Shown here piece after piece: positions 35,561 through 48,300 of a stretch of 64,000 nt of DNA. Source of the DNA: Zonotrichia leucophrys gambelii (lineage: Eukaryota; Chordata; Aves; Passeriformes; Passerellidae); NCBI RefSeq assembly GCF_028769735.1, contig NC_088178.1, positions 19,356,357 through 19,420,356 on the forward strand, written 5' to 3'. Made by a program: the position numbers and the translations under genes. The notes beneath the pieces are model-generated. The model searched no databases. It was not told the origin of the DNA and saw nothing but the letters and a program-made list of their open reading frames with translations. Position 1 is the first letter of the stretch. Each line of letters begins with the position of its first letter.

Positions 35561-38500
35561 GTTACATTATTTGTATTTTTCCCTAGCGGAAAATTTCTCG
35601 TTCTCCCACCGCTACCTGGCTTTCCTGGAGCTGGCAGCGATCAGGCAATACTTTAAATTCACGTTAGTAAAAAAAATTGACGCCCTCAACTCCTTGTGCG
35701 GTGCTGACAATGCCCCCTCACACAGTCTTGCCTAAGCTCTAACAACCGGTTTCAAACCCTTTTGACAGAAGCTTTCTTCATCTTATAAATGAAATCTCAC
35801 AGACTTGCTCCCCATGCCATCTCTCTGGTTTCTGAAGGCGGACATTTTCCCACTCTCACAAGCAGCCTTCTAAAGTTTTTTATTCTTTCTTTGTGTTAAT
35901 AGTGTACAGTTCAGTTGTGAAAAGTTTATGAGACCCCAGATTGCAAATATCTTTTGCTGTGGGAATCCCACGTTTATAAATGTGCCTCTTCTACACAAGC
36001 CATTTTTAGGGTTGATCTCAACGAAGTTACTAGACTGACAGCATTAAAAAAAAATCTATCTCCTAATCATGAAATTATTTCACTTGAAACTACTCATCGA
36101 AATAGTAGCTCTAATATATGGCTTCACATCTAACCTACAGCTATGTGGTATTAAAAATTATATTAAGGAGAAAACTATCAACAGAGTAACTCAACCATGG
36201 TCACAATAGCACGTTTCTCAAGGCTGGAATTGTCATTGAAATCAATTTTTTATCTTTGTTAATTCATTGGAGGACTAACAGTGAAACAAATATACCATCT
36301 CTAGCATGGGCACAGCATGCTGCAATTAGTGCCTTTTAAGAGAGGAAAAAGAAAGATGAAGGTGTGGTTCACCAGCGGATAACGCAGTAAACACAGCTTT
36401 ATCACTCCACGGAAGACACCAGTTACACACCCACTGTTTATGCGGTTTGTAGGGTTGGTTTCAACAGCACCAGTTGTTCAGACAAACAGAGCAATGTAAG
36501 AAGAACCTTATCAGGTCTTGGTAATTCTTTATTATGTGGTTGCACTTGATACTCAAATTAGTGAAACAAAGGGCCAGCTTGATGAATCATTAAAGCAAAT
36601 TATCTGTGGCTTTCCAAGGCTTCCTATAAGAGACTACAGAAGGCAGCTCATGCATTTTACAGTGCTGTTTCTCAACTACCAGCAAGCAGGTTGCTGGTGA
36701 CTGACCTTTCTGAGTCTTTCATATATATTTTGCAGTGCCAAAGTGAAGCATCATTTTTATGATTTAGGCTCCTGGCTGTATGTTAGACATCTGTTACACA
36801 GTATGTCTGACCAAATTCATTAAACTTACGGGTTTTGGTAGAATAGGCTGATTTAAAAATCTACTGATAAAGGAGACAAACTAAATTTTCTAATTTAATG
36901 GTTGACTTGAATAATGTCCAGCTTTCTGCTTGTCAAATATTTAATTAGATTGCCATTTTGGTCATAGACTGTATTCTTGGCAGTCAAATGCTCACTGAAA
37001 CAAATACAGTAGTGTAATGTAAATCCTATGGAGGTTTTTGTGTAAGCACAGGAACTTTAAAAATCATCTGGAAAACAGCCCAGCTATTTAATTTAATTTT
37101 AAATTCCTATGAACTAATATGAACTAGCTATCTGGAGGTTTGGGGGTTTTAACACTATTGGAATCTGCATACATGTAAATATGAATCTGTATACCCAACA
37201 GCCAGATTTGCAAGGAGAAGAGCATAGGCTGCACTTAAGAGCATTTAATCAACTTGGAAATGAGTCAATACAGAAAACTTCTTAAAGTCCATTTGACTTT
37301 CTGCTTCAACCAATTTATTTTCTATATGCAAGGGATAATGAACGACCCATGCATTTCTCTTCCTCCTTAGAGCTGGGGGTAAAGACAGATTAAAACATAA
37401 ACAGATGTTTTCCCTAGCCCAGGAGAAAAAGGGGTAGAGTGGTAGTAGGGCTTTCCAACCAAATCTGACTGAGGAGAGCTTTTCATCTGCATGGAATGGT
37501 CTGGGTTGTCTCCTCTTCAAACTTACCCTTCCCATTTTCATCTTTCTTGTAGCTACAGGCTGACAAAATAGCCATATGGAATAAAAATCTGCTCGTGGCA
37601 GCTTCAGGAAGACCTAAGATGCTAATGACAACATAAAAATCCATGCAGAGTGAGAAATCTGTGAAAGAAGTAGTGGTGCAGAGAGAGACAAACCTCTCAA
37701 CACTGACAGTGGACTTGGAGCAACAGAGTTCTTTCACTGATTCCTAAATAAAACCGCTCAAACGGCAACTTCCCCTGAGATGTCTGGATGTATGAAATAA
37801 CCCCCTTTTTGTAATGTATTTTAGCCCAGTTTGTCTTTCAGATATTTCCTTAGATAGATATAAAATAACCCTTTCAAGCTATGGCTGATTTCTCATGAAG
37901 CTCCTATAGAGATTATATGGCATAATTTACACCTTACTCTAATGCACAGTTATAAACATACTTTCCACATGATGGTCGGCTTGCAATGAGTACTCAAGTG
38001 GAGGAGCCTCCATGCCAGTGCACCTCAGCAACTGGTAGCCAAAATATTCAGTGGAATTCGGCAATGGTTGGTGTTTCTGTGGATGATCCAGATGTTGTTT
38101 TCCCTAAGTGCATTGTCTACCACCTGTGTGATCTCGCTGTGCCTGTCTCCTTTCCACCATGGCCAGAGGCAGAGAGTCTGCACATGCAGACTCGGTAAAC
38201 AGAATGCCTCTAAACTGGAAGCTGTAGCTACCCTTCAGTCTTGTCACCTCCTCAGAGCAAAAGCCCAGACAGTCTTAAATGTTTAATTATTTTGAGACTC
38301 ATTGGCAGTGTGGTTCTTTTGCTGGGAAAATAATGTATTTTAGAGAACTGATTTAGATCTGTGCCTAATTTTAAAAAGAATAAGAAAAAGGGAATTTTTG
38401 TTTATCTACTACCCTTCACAAAAGAGTGAGAAGAAAAGGGATCTGGTGTGATATAAGTAGTTAAACTCTAGGTGAGTTCTGCATGTCACTCTGCAGGAGT

Positions 38501-41500
38501 GCTGAAAGCACTTAAATACATTCCCATCACACTCTGTGTATGAAGGTGTTTTTCAGAAAAATATTGGTGATAGAAGTGCTTAAAATAGATTGGAGGGGTG
38601 GGGTTAACTGTATCGGGACCACTTTGATATCCTTATGCCTTTGAAATGCAGAATGAGTTACTAAGATTTGATAGGCAGAAAACATGAGAAAATATTTGTC
38701 AAATATTTAAAATTAATCTAAAAGTGACTCCTGGTAAGTTGCATCATTCTGTCATTTCCGTTATATTCTGTGATCTGTGAAGCCCTGGATCTGTCTCCAG
38801 GAGCTGGACCTCTTGGCTCTACTGAAATAAATTCCTACAGCCATTTTATCCATCTCTGCTTGCTGGGGCAAGGAGCTCCCTTGGAAGTGTAAAGCTCCCA
38901 CTTCTGCAGCCCCGTGAGGTTGGAGCTTAAACCATGATCACCAGCATAGAACAGAACAGTGCTTGTCCTGGGCCTGCAGCCAGTGACATTTGGGAGGATG
39001 GCTGGGAGTGCCACATTTCAGAGAAAAGAAGGGAGACTTTTTTTGACTGACTACCTAGAAAAGCAAGACTAAAGGTGCTAAGGAGGTTGGAATATGATGG
39101 GAATTTGTGTGGATTAATGGACAGCAGGGCAGTCAAAAGTACATATAAAATGAAATACATCACACTGATATCACCTCCATGTGTTGTTTTATTATTTATG
39201 CCTATATGAAATTTTAACCTCTTTTTCCTGAGAAAAAGGGCTGCATTTTTGCCTTGCAACACAACCAATGGAAAACATTCAGCAGCCAGCAAAGTAATGA
39301 GCCTACACTATAGATTTTTCAAACTGCCCAGTGACTCATGAAATGCTTCTCAAAACTGGAAATATGCATTGAGAATTGGTCAAAAAATGTAGAAACAATA
39401 TTATAGATCAGTCAATACTGCCTCTCCTTTATGAAAGCAGGCTGTCTTTGAACTTCTGACAGAAGCAAACAGTGATAGATGCATAAAGAAATGAAATATT
39501 GCATGGAAATGGAAGTGCAAATGAAAACAGGAGGGGGAAATAGTGAGATAAGATCTGCTGAATCTGCTGGTTTTTTCCTTCTTATTTCTTAGCTTCCTCC
39601 TCAATCTAAAAAAGGTGCTGGATTTCAGAAACAATGTCTAAGCTCAACTGAACTGACTCCTCTGCTTTAAAACCACACATGAAACACTGTTCTTCATTCT
39701 AATCACTTTTTTGGAGAAGTTAAACAAGACACATCCTGGAATATACAGTGCACTCAAAATTGCTCATCTAAAGTCAGAAACTTTGAAGATTAAGAAATTA
39801 GCAGAGAAGGCTTGAGATGGAGTTCACCAAATGCCACTTGTGGGAGCAAAACAGGCATGACCAGGAGCTCCTTCATGGCATTTTGTTTTAGCATTCACTA
39901 CCAAAACAAGAGAAGGAAGTCATATATCCTGTGTGTAAACAAAGCACAGATTTAACACATGGACCAAAGCAACTGAGGTTGATTTGGTATGATTGGTGAG
40001 AGACTGGATAAATTTAAATTTGGGGTATCTTTGCTGTAACATATGAGATCTTAAGAGGATCCTGAAGGGCTCAGTTTTCAGTCTACATATGTTTGTTCCT
40101 TTGGAGAGAAAAACTACACCAACAGGAAGTCAAAGTGTTAAACACAACAGAATTTCTAAACTTTAAAAAAAACCAAGCAAATATCAGACGTGAAGCATCA
40201 GAGAAAAAAGGAAGCAAAGAAGGATAAGTGCTCATTATGGATTGGTTTGCAGTTATGTATTATTAGAAAGTCGATAGAAAAGTCTCCTGCTATTTCTAAC
40301 ACAAACACAAACATCGCTTATGATGACAGGCTGAGCAAAAACTGTGGCAGCAAGGGGATCCACTGGCATCCAACTGAAAAGGCACAATCATACAATCAAG
40401 TAAAGTCCTTGAGTGACCAAGCTATAGAGATCTTATGTTGGTAATAGCTACTGTTCTTATCTACATGTTTAGGGGAATCATCTTTACTATTCACGTAGTA
40501 TATCACTATATATGCATATGTGTTAATTCAGAGCAATAATGCTAATGTACAGTAGCTGTCAGTGACTTCTGTCATAGCTCAGCAAATTCATGCTTGAGTC
40601 ATGCGTGCTCCTGAAATTATGTAGTGGCCACCTTTGCAATGTACAAATTTCTTCTGTTTACCCAGCACACTCCAGAGACAGATACATAAATAAAGTCCTG
40701 GGGGGCTCACTGTAGTTGCTGAGAGCTCCTGAGTACTCTTGTTTCCCAAGAAGCTGACAGAGATGGAAGGAGGATCTCTGCATTCAGGTGAACTCCCTGT
40801 TGTTTCTGGCTGTTTGCAGAGCCAGATGGGGACAGACCTCTGCTACCAGACACCAGAGATCTCGGCTGGGGGTGCAGTCATTTGAAAGGTATGCTGACAG
40901 TGGCCATGTTTATGTAGCTTCCTTGGTTAATTGCAATTGCACATGGAATCTAAACCTACCAGAGAGTACAGAGTACAGCAGTTATAAATTTATTTCCTAT
41001 GTCCAGATCAGGTCCTGCAAACCACCCTAGACAACTCTTCTAGCCAGGATAAATGAGTATTGTAGGAACTAACCTGGGAGAGTTTCTTCACTGCAAGAGA
41101 TACCTAACTGGATGCTTGAAACCAGCTGCTGAAACAGATGGATTGTTTTCCTTTACGATGTGCTGTGTCCTTGTTTAAACATTTCTGCCATATTATTGAT
41201 ATTTGTCACTCTTAAACAAATACAGAAAACAAGCCTTCTCTGTTCCATACAGGATAGATATCTTGGATGTCTACTGGATCCTCAAATCATGGATTATAGC
41301 AAATACATGGCTACATACACTCCTTTTTCTTTCTAACACTTCAGGGCAGAGGACCAAATTCAGCTCAGCTGCAGAGCTGGATCCAACATTTCCTGCAGCA
41401 GCTGTACCGTCCTTTCTTTGAATTGCTAATAATACATGTTATCACATTCTCTAGCCTTTATCATCCCCACCTGCCTCATGGTTTTTATTCAAGTGACAGG

Positions 41501-44500
41501 ACCTCAAAAAATCATGTACTTTTCCCAATCATGACATATATTTTATTCAATGTGATGAATATATCTCTGTCCTCTCCCATAAACTACAGGGCCAGGAACA
41601 TACTAACTGGAGTTTTGCCCCAGTACTTTTACTGCCATCTGATTATTTCCTTGGTGGGAACAAGGAAACCCTTGGTGAATTTGAGGCATTTGGCCTCAAA
41701 CACTCATATTTATCTATTTACTTAATTTTCCCTTGTTTTTTTTAAAATGGTTTATTTGAGTTTAAATGGGATTAATTTGACGTCTTTCTCTTTGCAATAG
41801 TTTTGCATGGTATCTAATTTTATTTGTTACCAAAAGCCCCCAAATTCCATAAGGTTCATTCAGTTTTGTATGTGCTTGGTACTTGAAACGTGAAGCTGAG
41901 ATCTGTAGAGCATGTGCTGTTTCTGTCCTGACTTCAAATAAATGAGGCCTTAGGCCATTTATGGTTTAGACCATAAATTCAGATGTCAAAGGAACAGGTG
42001 GCAACGTGACACAAGCTGTTCTTGCTCATTGTATGAGCTTCCTCTGCTCAGTGTCCTACCGCTTCATCTCTGTCACAATCCTGAGTCACTCTCCAGCAGT
42101 GGCTCCTCCACTTTGGCGGGTTCAGTTTCTGTCCATTGATAAATGAGAGCTTCTCTGCTTCTAAGCAATATCAGCCTGGAAAATGCAGAGCTTGGAATGT
42201 GAAAGCACGTCTCTTCTGGCACATTAACTCAGGCACAGAACCACATCACTGACTAAAGCCTTCTGGGATGAAGCTGGCTCACATCACCCAGTCTGGAGCC
42301 TGTGCAGAGGAGCTCAGGTCCATCTGCACACCAACTCCAGCTCACGAGCACTCTGCTGTGTTGAAGGACTGTGGGATGTGGTTCAAGAACTTGCAAACAG
42401 GAAAGAACCAAAGCTTAGCAAAAAAGTGAATAAATAGGTATGATATATTAGTATGAAATAATGTAATACTTCTGGGTTTGTTTGGTTACTGCATTTGGAG
42501 ATTTTTTTGGTATATATTTTAATATCCTTTTAATGTTTTAGTAAGCAAACATTGACAGTGTTTCTTCCTAAGTGAGGAGAGAAGGAATTATGTTGGAAGG
42601 AAACCAGTGTTGTTTGTATAGCTGACTCAATCATTTTAATCAAACTGACTTCGTAAATTTCTTTGGATCCTCAAAATTTTTTTCCTAAGCACTATTCATA
42701 ATTAAGGGTTGTCTACACACTAGCTAGTCCTCACAAAATCTATGTGGCTTCGTCTCTATTTCCAGAAGACTGTTGTGTAATGAGGGTAAGGAATGTTGCT
42801 CACTCAACTCCGAGCTGTCACCTTATAACTGTGAATATTCAGTATCTTGGGTATTGAAATCCACAAAGCCTAAAGTTAGGCACTGAAAATTAGAAGGCTG
42901 TTTTGGGAACTTGAACCTTCTTGACTCCTAAAACCCAAGGATTCTTATTTCTCTTATTCCCGAGAATTGCTGCAATAGCAACCTCTCCCATCTCAGCTTG
43001 AAAGAAGTTTCAAACAGAATGGGGTGGGAAGTGACCTCACACAAACACTGGCTTAGAATATTACTTGACTTTGATTCTGCATGTTTCTAGCTACCATAAG
43101 TTATGAAGCCCCATAGACTTCCCTGAATTACAATTAGCAGTTATCAAAAGCTGATGAGACACATGAGAGACTAATGTGCATTGGAAAAAAACTGTTTTCC
43201 TCGCTCTCACCAGAAGACAAAGACAGGCTATGCACAGGCTCATTTCATGAGAAGCTGAGCCAGCCTCTATTAGCAAATGTTTTAAGCATATGGTCCAACT
43301 CTGGTTTGCAGTTTCTTTCCCTCAGCCCTTTTTGCTTTGTATTGTCTGTCTAGACAGCAAGGCACAAGGACCTACAAGAAACCATGCAGACCTGAACCAG
43401 AAACCATGAACCAGGAGCCATGATCACTGCAGTGCTTTCAAATTACTGTACTAATTGTTCCAACAGTACTCCTACAACTAACACCCAACAGAAACCGTTC
43501 TCAAATCCCTCCATTCTCATCTTCAATGAAAACCACTTGTGTTCTTTTCTTTCCTTTTTTTTTTCCCAACTTTTCTTGGTCCAGCCATTGAGCAGCTGGA
43601 CTACGTCCTCCCTGGCTACTCTTCCCCACCATCTGCTCCACCACGTATGCCCCAAATCTATTCCATACAGAGCTCCATGATGTAGTTGGCTAATGACTGG
43701 TCTGCTTGGCAAACTGCTTTTCAACAGAGCACTTTTCAACAGGGTGATTGCTAGCAGAGCTCCTTGTCTGTAGCTATATTATTACAGCATGTCTTTCTGA
43801 TTAATTAGAAATGCAGTACTGTAAGTTTTAGTTTCACAGTCTGGATATTATTAACTAACATTCAGAAGAAAGACTGCTCTCTTCACAGCTTTACATATTT
43901 GAAGGGTGAGAGAGGAAGGGGAAGGCATTAGAGGAGGGTGGAAAGAGTATGTGCAGCAAATGCAGAAACAGCGCAAGGTGAGAAGCACTTTGAAGGGTGT
44001 GTCAGGGATAAACAATGTCTTAGCATCACAGACAGTCCAGAAGTCAATCAAAATGTTATGAAAATCGTAAGTCTGATGTGCACAGTTTCACTCAAACAAA
44101 CAGAAAAGAAATCTGTGGGGTCTAAAGCTGCCCATGGCTGCTGACATTTCAAGGCAGCTAATCAGAATTTAGAAGTTGAAGATGGTATACAGAAAGTATG
44201 GTATGCAATGGATGCTCCCTGATCATACCTAATGTAACTGAAATAACATTTCTGAATCTTAATAAAGAAGTGGTGTAAAGGGAAATAACATCTTTGCTTC
44301 CCTCTGCCTGGAGCACAAGATCCATGAAAAGGGAGGCTATTTATTCAAATCTGTGTGATTAAAATATATTCCTAAACTCAAACCTAAGTATTTCTGTATA
44401 AAGATGTTACTGCTCAGCATGCTGGGCTGCCTTGAAAATACAGCTCTGGATCTAAGCTGGATCTTTGCCTTATCTTTTATCTCACCCAAAGCTGCTTAGT

Positions 44501-44860
44501 CTTTGTGTACACGTGGCCTGACCTATCACTTTTATAGTCTATTGCTATTGAATTGTTCATAAATCTTGTAATCATTAGACAAGGTTAGCCTTCACATTTC
44601 AAAAGGGGATTTTTTTTTTTGCCAGCTGATGTTGGCTGGATTTTTTTTCATCTTTGTAACACTGCATTATGCAAACCAGGTGCTGACCAGCAGATACTTC
44701 CCTGACTGCAGGGTGCTGATTCTGGCAACATTGAAACAGACTGAAACATATACCAATATAGGTTACATTGATCCATTTTATTCCTAAATGCAGGTATTAA
44801 CAAATTGGCAAAGTTATTGGCCAATTGACTCAAAGTATAAGCATTAAAATAATTCATCCT
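35561..44860. other. Upstream flank of ST6GALNAC5, left part
   Basis: AT-rich intergenic-type DNA. The frames (up to 121 codons, minus, 38927-39292) show no domain or splice-consistent exon. In mammals ST6GALNAC3 lies upstream of ST6GALNAC5 in the same orientation. I found none of its exons here. Except for the hairpin listed separately, nothing was recognised. Confidence 0.5.
41957..41978. repeat. Perfect 9-bp hairpin
   Basis: ATTTATGGT and ACCATAAAT flank a 4-nt TTAG loop. Just to the left is a small AGGCCTTAGGCC repetition. No function is indicated. Confidence 0.8.
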
Positions 44861-44867
44861 GAACAAT

Positions 44868-45300
44868 GCGTGGTTTTATTTTATGTTTAGTACAGTAGGC
44901 TCACCTGCACGAATTTGCTGTGCTTGTTTAATATCCTCTTTAAGATGAAAAATGATGCCAGTCCTGTGGTAATAGCATCTTTTGACGCTGAGAAAGCATT
45001 TCACTGGATTGAATGACAGTTTCTCTTTACTATGATGGAAATTTTAAAATTTGCTGTAAATGTATTGCATCAGTTACACTGTTCTGAGCAAGGATGCATA
45101 CTAATGTCACAATACTATCTCAATTTTGACTTTCGAGGGAGACTAGTCAAGGGTGCCCACTTTCAGCGCTATTTTTGCTAAGAGAAGCAAACCAGTCTTC
45201 AAAATATTGGGGAGATTGGGTGGCAACTTTAAAGTAGATTGCATTAGAGCTGAGAGGCATTTTAACTGCCCTTAAAATGGTGTCCCATTTTGTTATACAT
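44868..45300 (+). pseudogene. Decayed L1/Tx1-like LINE reverse-transcriptase fragment
   Basis: Three blocks of an L1-type reverse transcriptase occur in order. At about 44910-44950 TNLLCLFNIL matches the DNLRRLLNIL-type helix. At 44984-45025 DAEKAFHWIE-stop-QFLF matches DAEKAFDRIEWPFLF, where the TGA at 45014-45016 sits exactly on the Trp codon. At 45136-45170 RETSQGCPLSALF matches RGTRQGCPLSPLLF. The second and third blocks are in different frames, so there is at least one frameshift. A possible remnant of the ADD catalytic box (AER) follows near 45250, in another frame. DAEKAF and QGCPLS together are typical of the L1 clade and unlike CR1. The element is ancient and inactive. Its borders were not found. 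Confidence 0.75.
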
Positions 45301-45309
45301 CAGTAACCC

Positions 45310-48300
45310 TTTAAAGACTCTAAAAGAGAGTGGGCCCTGAAATTAGCATTGGCTAACTGTTATTTGTTCTTGCTCATCTTTGCCTTTCAGTAACATAGTA
45401 AACTGAGGAATCCTGAAGGAAAACCAATCTAAAATGCTTAAATACTAATCTTCCATTCTCATACCATAAAGAATGTTGCAGCTGTAGGCACTTTTTGAAG
45501 ATTAGTTACTCCTATTCTCTGAAGTTATTTGTATTTATGTACTTGTTGTAGGTTCAAATACGTGGTCATCTAAATTAAATACACATCCAGTCAAACATTT
45601 AGGAATAAGGCACTCTAGTTCCAAAAACTGAGTTTTCAGTAAGTGCTTAGAAGTTAAATACAAAATCAGTAAATAAAATTCAACAAATGTAAATTGAAAG
45701 GCAAAATGAACTCATTCTGATGAGTTAATATAATTCCCTTATGGAATGCTGGTTTCCATACTATAATTAATTTTAAACACTAAACCAGTATGTCTGGGTT
45801 TTGATAATTATAAAAATGCATTCATCCATGTCCTTGAAAATTATTAATATTTATCATAAGAAATATCCTGTAGACATTAAGAACCAAGGGAGACAGTGTT
45901 TTCAGCAAATTCTTAAACAGCTTTACTAAAACAATAATGGAGTTTTAAATACTTGTGAGTCCTAACCAGAGAGACATATAGGGCTAAATCTCAAAGTCTC
46001 CTCCCTAACATCTACCTCATAAATCACTCAGGCAGAACTTGCACTGAATCTCAGATTCAAAGATTTCAGGACTAACTGTCCCTTGTGCTCACTTCATTCC
46101 TGTTCCACTCCAGGGAGCCAAGAGTATCAAGTGTTCTAAAGGGATGAGGCCACAATGATCTTATAAAAAGATTATGGAAGACCCTATAGTTCTCTTTCCT
46201 TGTCAATGATAAGGAAACTGCATCATGACACTTTTGAGTAACTTCTCTGACATTTCAGCAACACTGATTATCTGTATTTCTGTTCATGGATATTTTAAGC
46301 CTCTCAGCACATTTGGACCTAAAGCTTCACTTGTAAGGACTCAAACTCATCATCAGTAGCAATAAGATGCTTCCCTTAAGTCAGCAGGAGTCAGTGGGGG
46401 GTTTGCTTGCATAGAAGCTGCTGGATCAGATGCCTGCAATCTAGTTACATGTTGGCTTACAGGTTATGATAAACCTGAAAAGCAGAAACTGGAACCAAAT
46501 ATGAGTTAAAGCATTTTGTAGTTTCAAAAATTAGGTTCCATTTTAGTTTCTTTTCCATTAAAAAACAAAAACAAAAACCCAACAAAAAACCAAGCCCACA
46601 TATCTCACTAATTACTGAAATGAAATTTGACCAGAATGTGCTTTCCTTCAAAATATACTCCAATCCAAAGTCAGGAAATAGCAATTTCATGGAACAGATG
46701 ATTCGAACACACACACTAACATATGTATGTACATCTATCTATGTATACATATGTGATTATAGATCTCAAAACTTCCTTGGTTGATAGGTTAGGTCTTAAA
46801 CTTTAGATAATTTGTTTGAGAGAGAAAGCAGAGACTCACCCACAGCAGCAAGGATTACAATAGCAATGATCAGTAAAACCCACTGTCCCCTTCCAAAATT
46901 ATAGGCAAATATCAGTTTACATTTTAATGAATTGCTGGGAAACAACTGTCATCTCCACAGATCGGGCAAGGGAGCTGATTGTTTGTTGGAATGCTAGGAA
47001 ATCTTTACAACATTTTGTGGCTAATTTCTGCAACAGACTGAAGGAGCTGGGTTTTCAGAAGGTACCCCGAGTTTTTATTTTTTGATTTTGCTGAAGCTAA
47101 GCAGCTGAGCTCTGTTTGTGATGGGGACTGTGAAAATACAGAGGACCAGAGGAACAGAGGAAGTAAGAAAAGGTGTGTATTCCATGTCCTATCTCTACTC
47201 AATAACTAAAGGAGGTGGGAGCCCAGAGATGTCACTACAGGCAGATGTGCATCACTCCCTGTGCACTGGTGAGGAAGCAACCTGTGCTCCCACAAAGCAA
47301 ATTACCTTACTGCTCTTTCATCTACCAATGGACAGGCTCCAACCAGCAAGTTAGATAACATGGTAAATATAGGCTGACAAAAGAAACAATGAGATTTACA
47401 CTAATATAGAAATATTGAAGCTATACAGGATAACCACTGTGGTGCAAAACAAATGCAACAGCTGATGATGTTTTAAGGATAAGAACTTCTTACCTCTGAA
47501 AGTGAAGTTTTAACTGGTTTGCCCTCTCTCTTTGACATTTCTAATTTTGTTCACCTTGCTGACCACCAAGAGAGGAGTGAAAAGAGTTGGAGTGTGTGAT
47601 TGTAGGGTGCTATTTTTTATGTCAGCATTCTTCATTATTGAGTTGGCTGTTTATGCTGCTGGTGTGTAATGTTGTGAAGCAGATGAGCTGGTAAAGTATG
47701 AAGGGTATTCTATAACCTTTGCTGTACTTTGAATTACTGCACAGTAACTTAAAATTCAGAAAGGCTGCTCTGAGAAAAATCAAAATACAATAAGATAAAC
47801 TCCATTAGGAACTGATGCACTAGGGTTGTTGTTAGAGGAGGGCAAAATGGTCTAATTAATAGCTATTGCATTAAACTCATGCTGCAGTTGCAATAATGGC
47901 ACTGATAATATTGATGGCATTGAAGATAGAGTTTAGTTTAGAATGGAAATGAGCAGAGTATTCATCTTGAACTGCATATTGCTGTAGGCAGTGGAAGGCC
48001 TCAGAGCTTCTTTGTTTTGTTGTTCCGCTGTTCAGCTGTTTTTCTTTGATAGTGCAGCTCCAAGCTATTAATATATATATTTACTCAGGACAGAGCTTGT
48101 TCATTTCACTGAAGCCCCACAGCTGACATTTGGCTGTACTGAAGAACAAGCATTTATTGGATTTCATTCCTGCTGTTTGGTTTTTCAGGGACAGCTACAT
48201 GTAGGTGGGTAGTTATCTAAGGGGTTCCCCCAACTCCTTTATAATTTTTATAAAACATTTCTCTCTCTTATTTGGCCTGTGAAAGCTGTTGGCAGCAGGG

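Noticed and set aside
35077..35586. 169-codon plus-strand frame
   Set aside because: It runs through proline-coding (CTCCGC)n and other simple repeats, and is a composition artefact of the CpG island.
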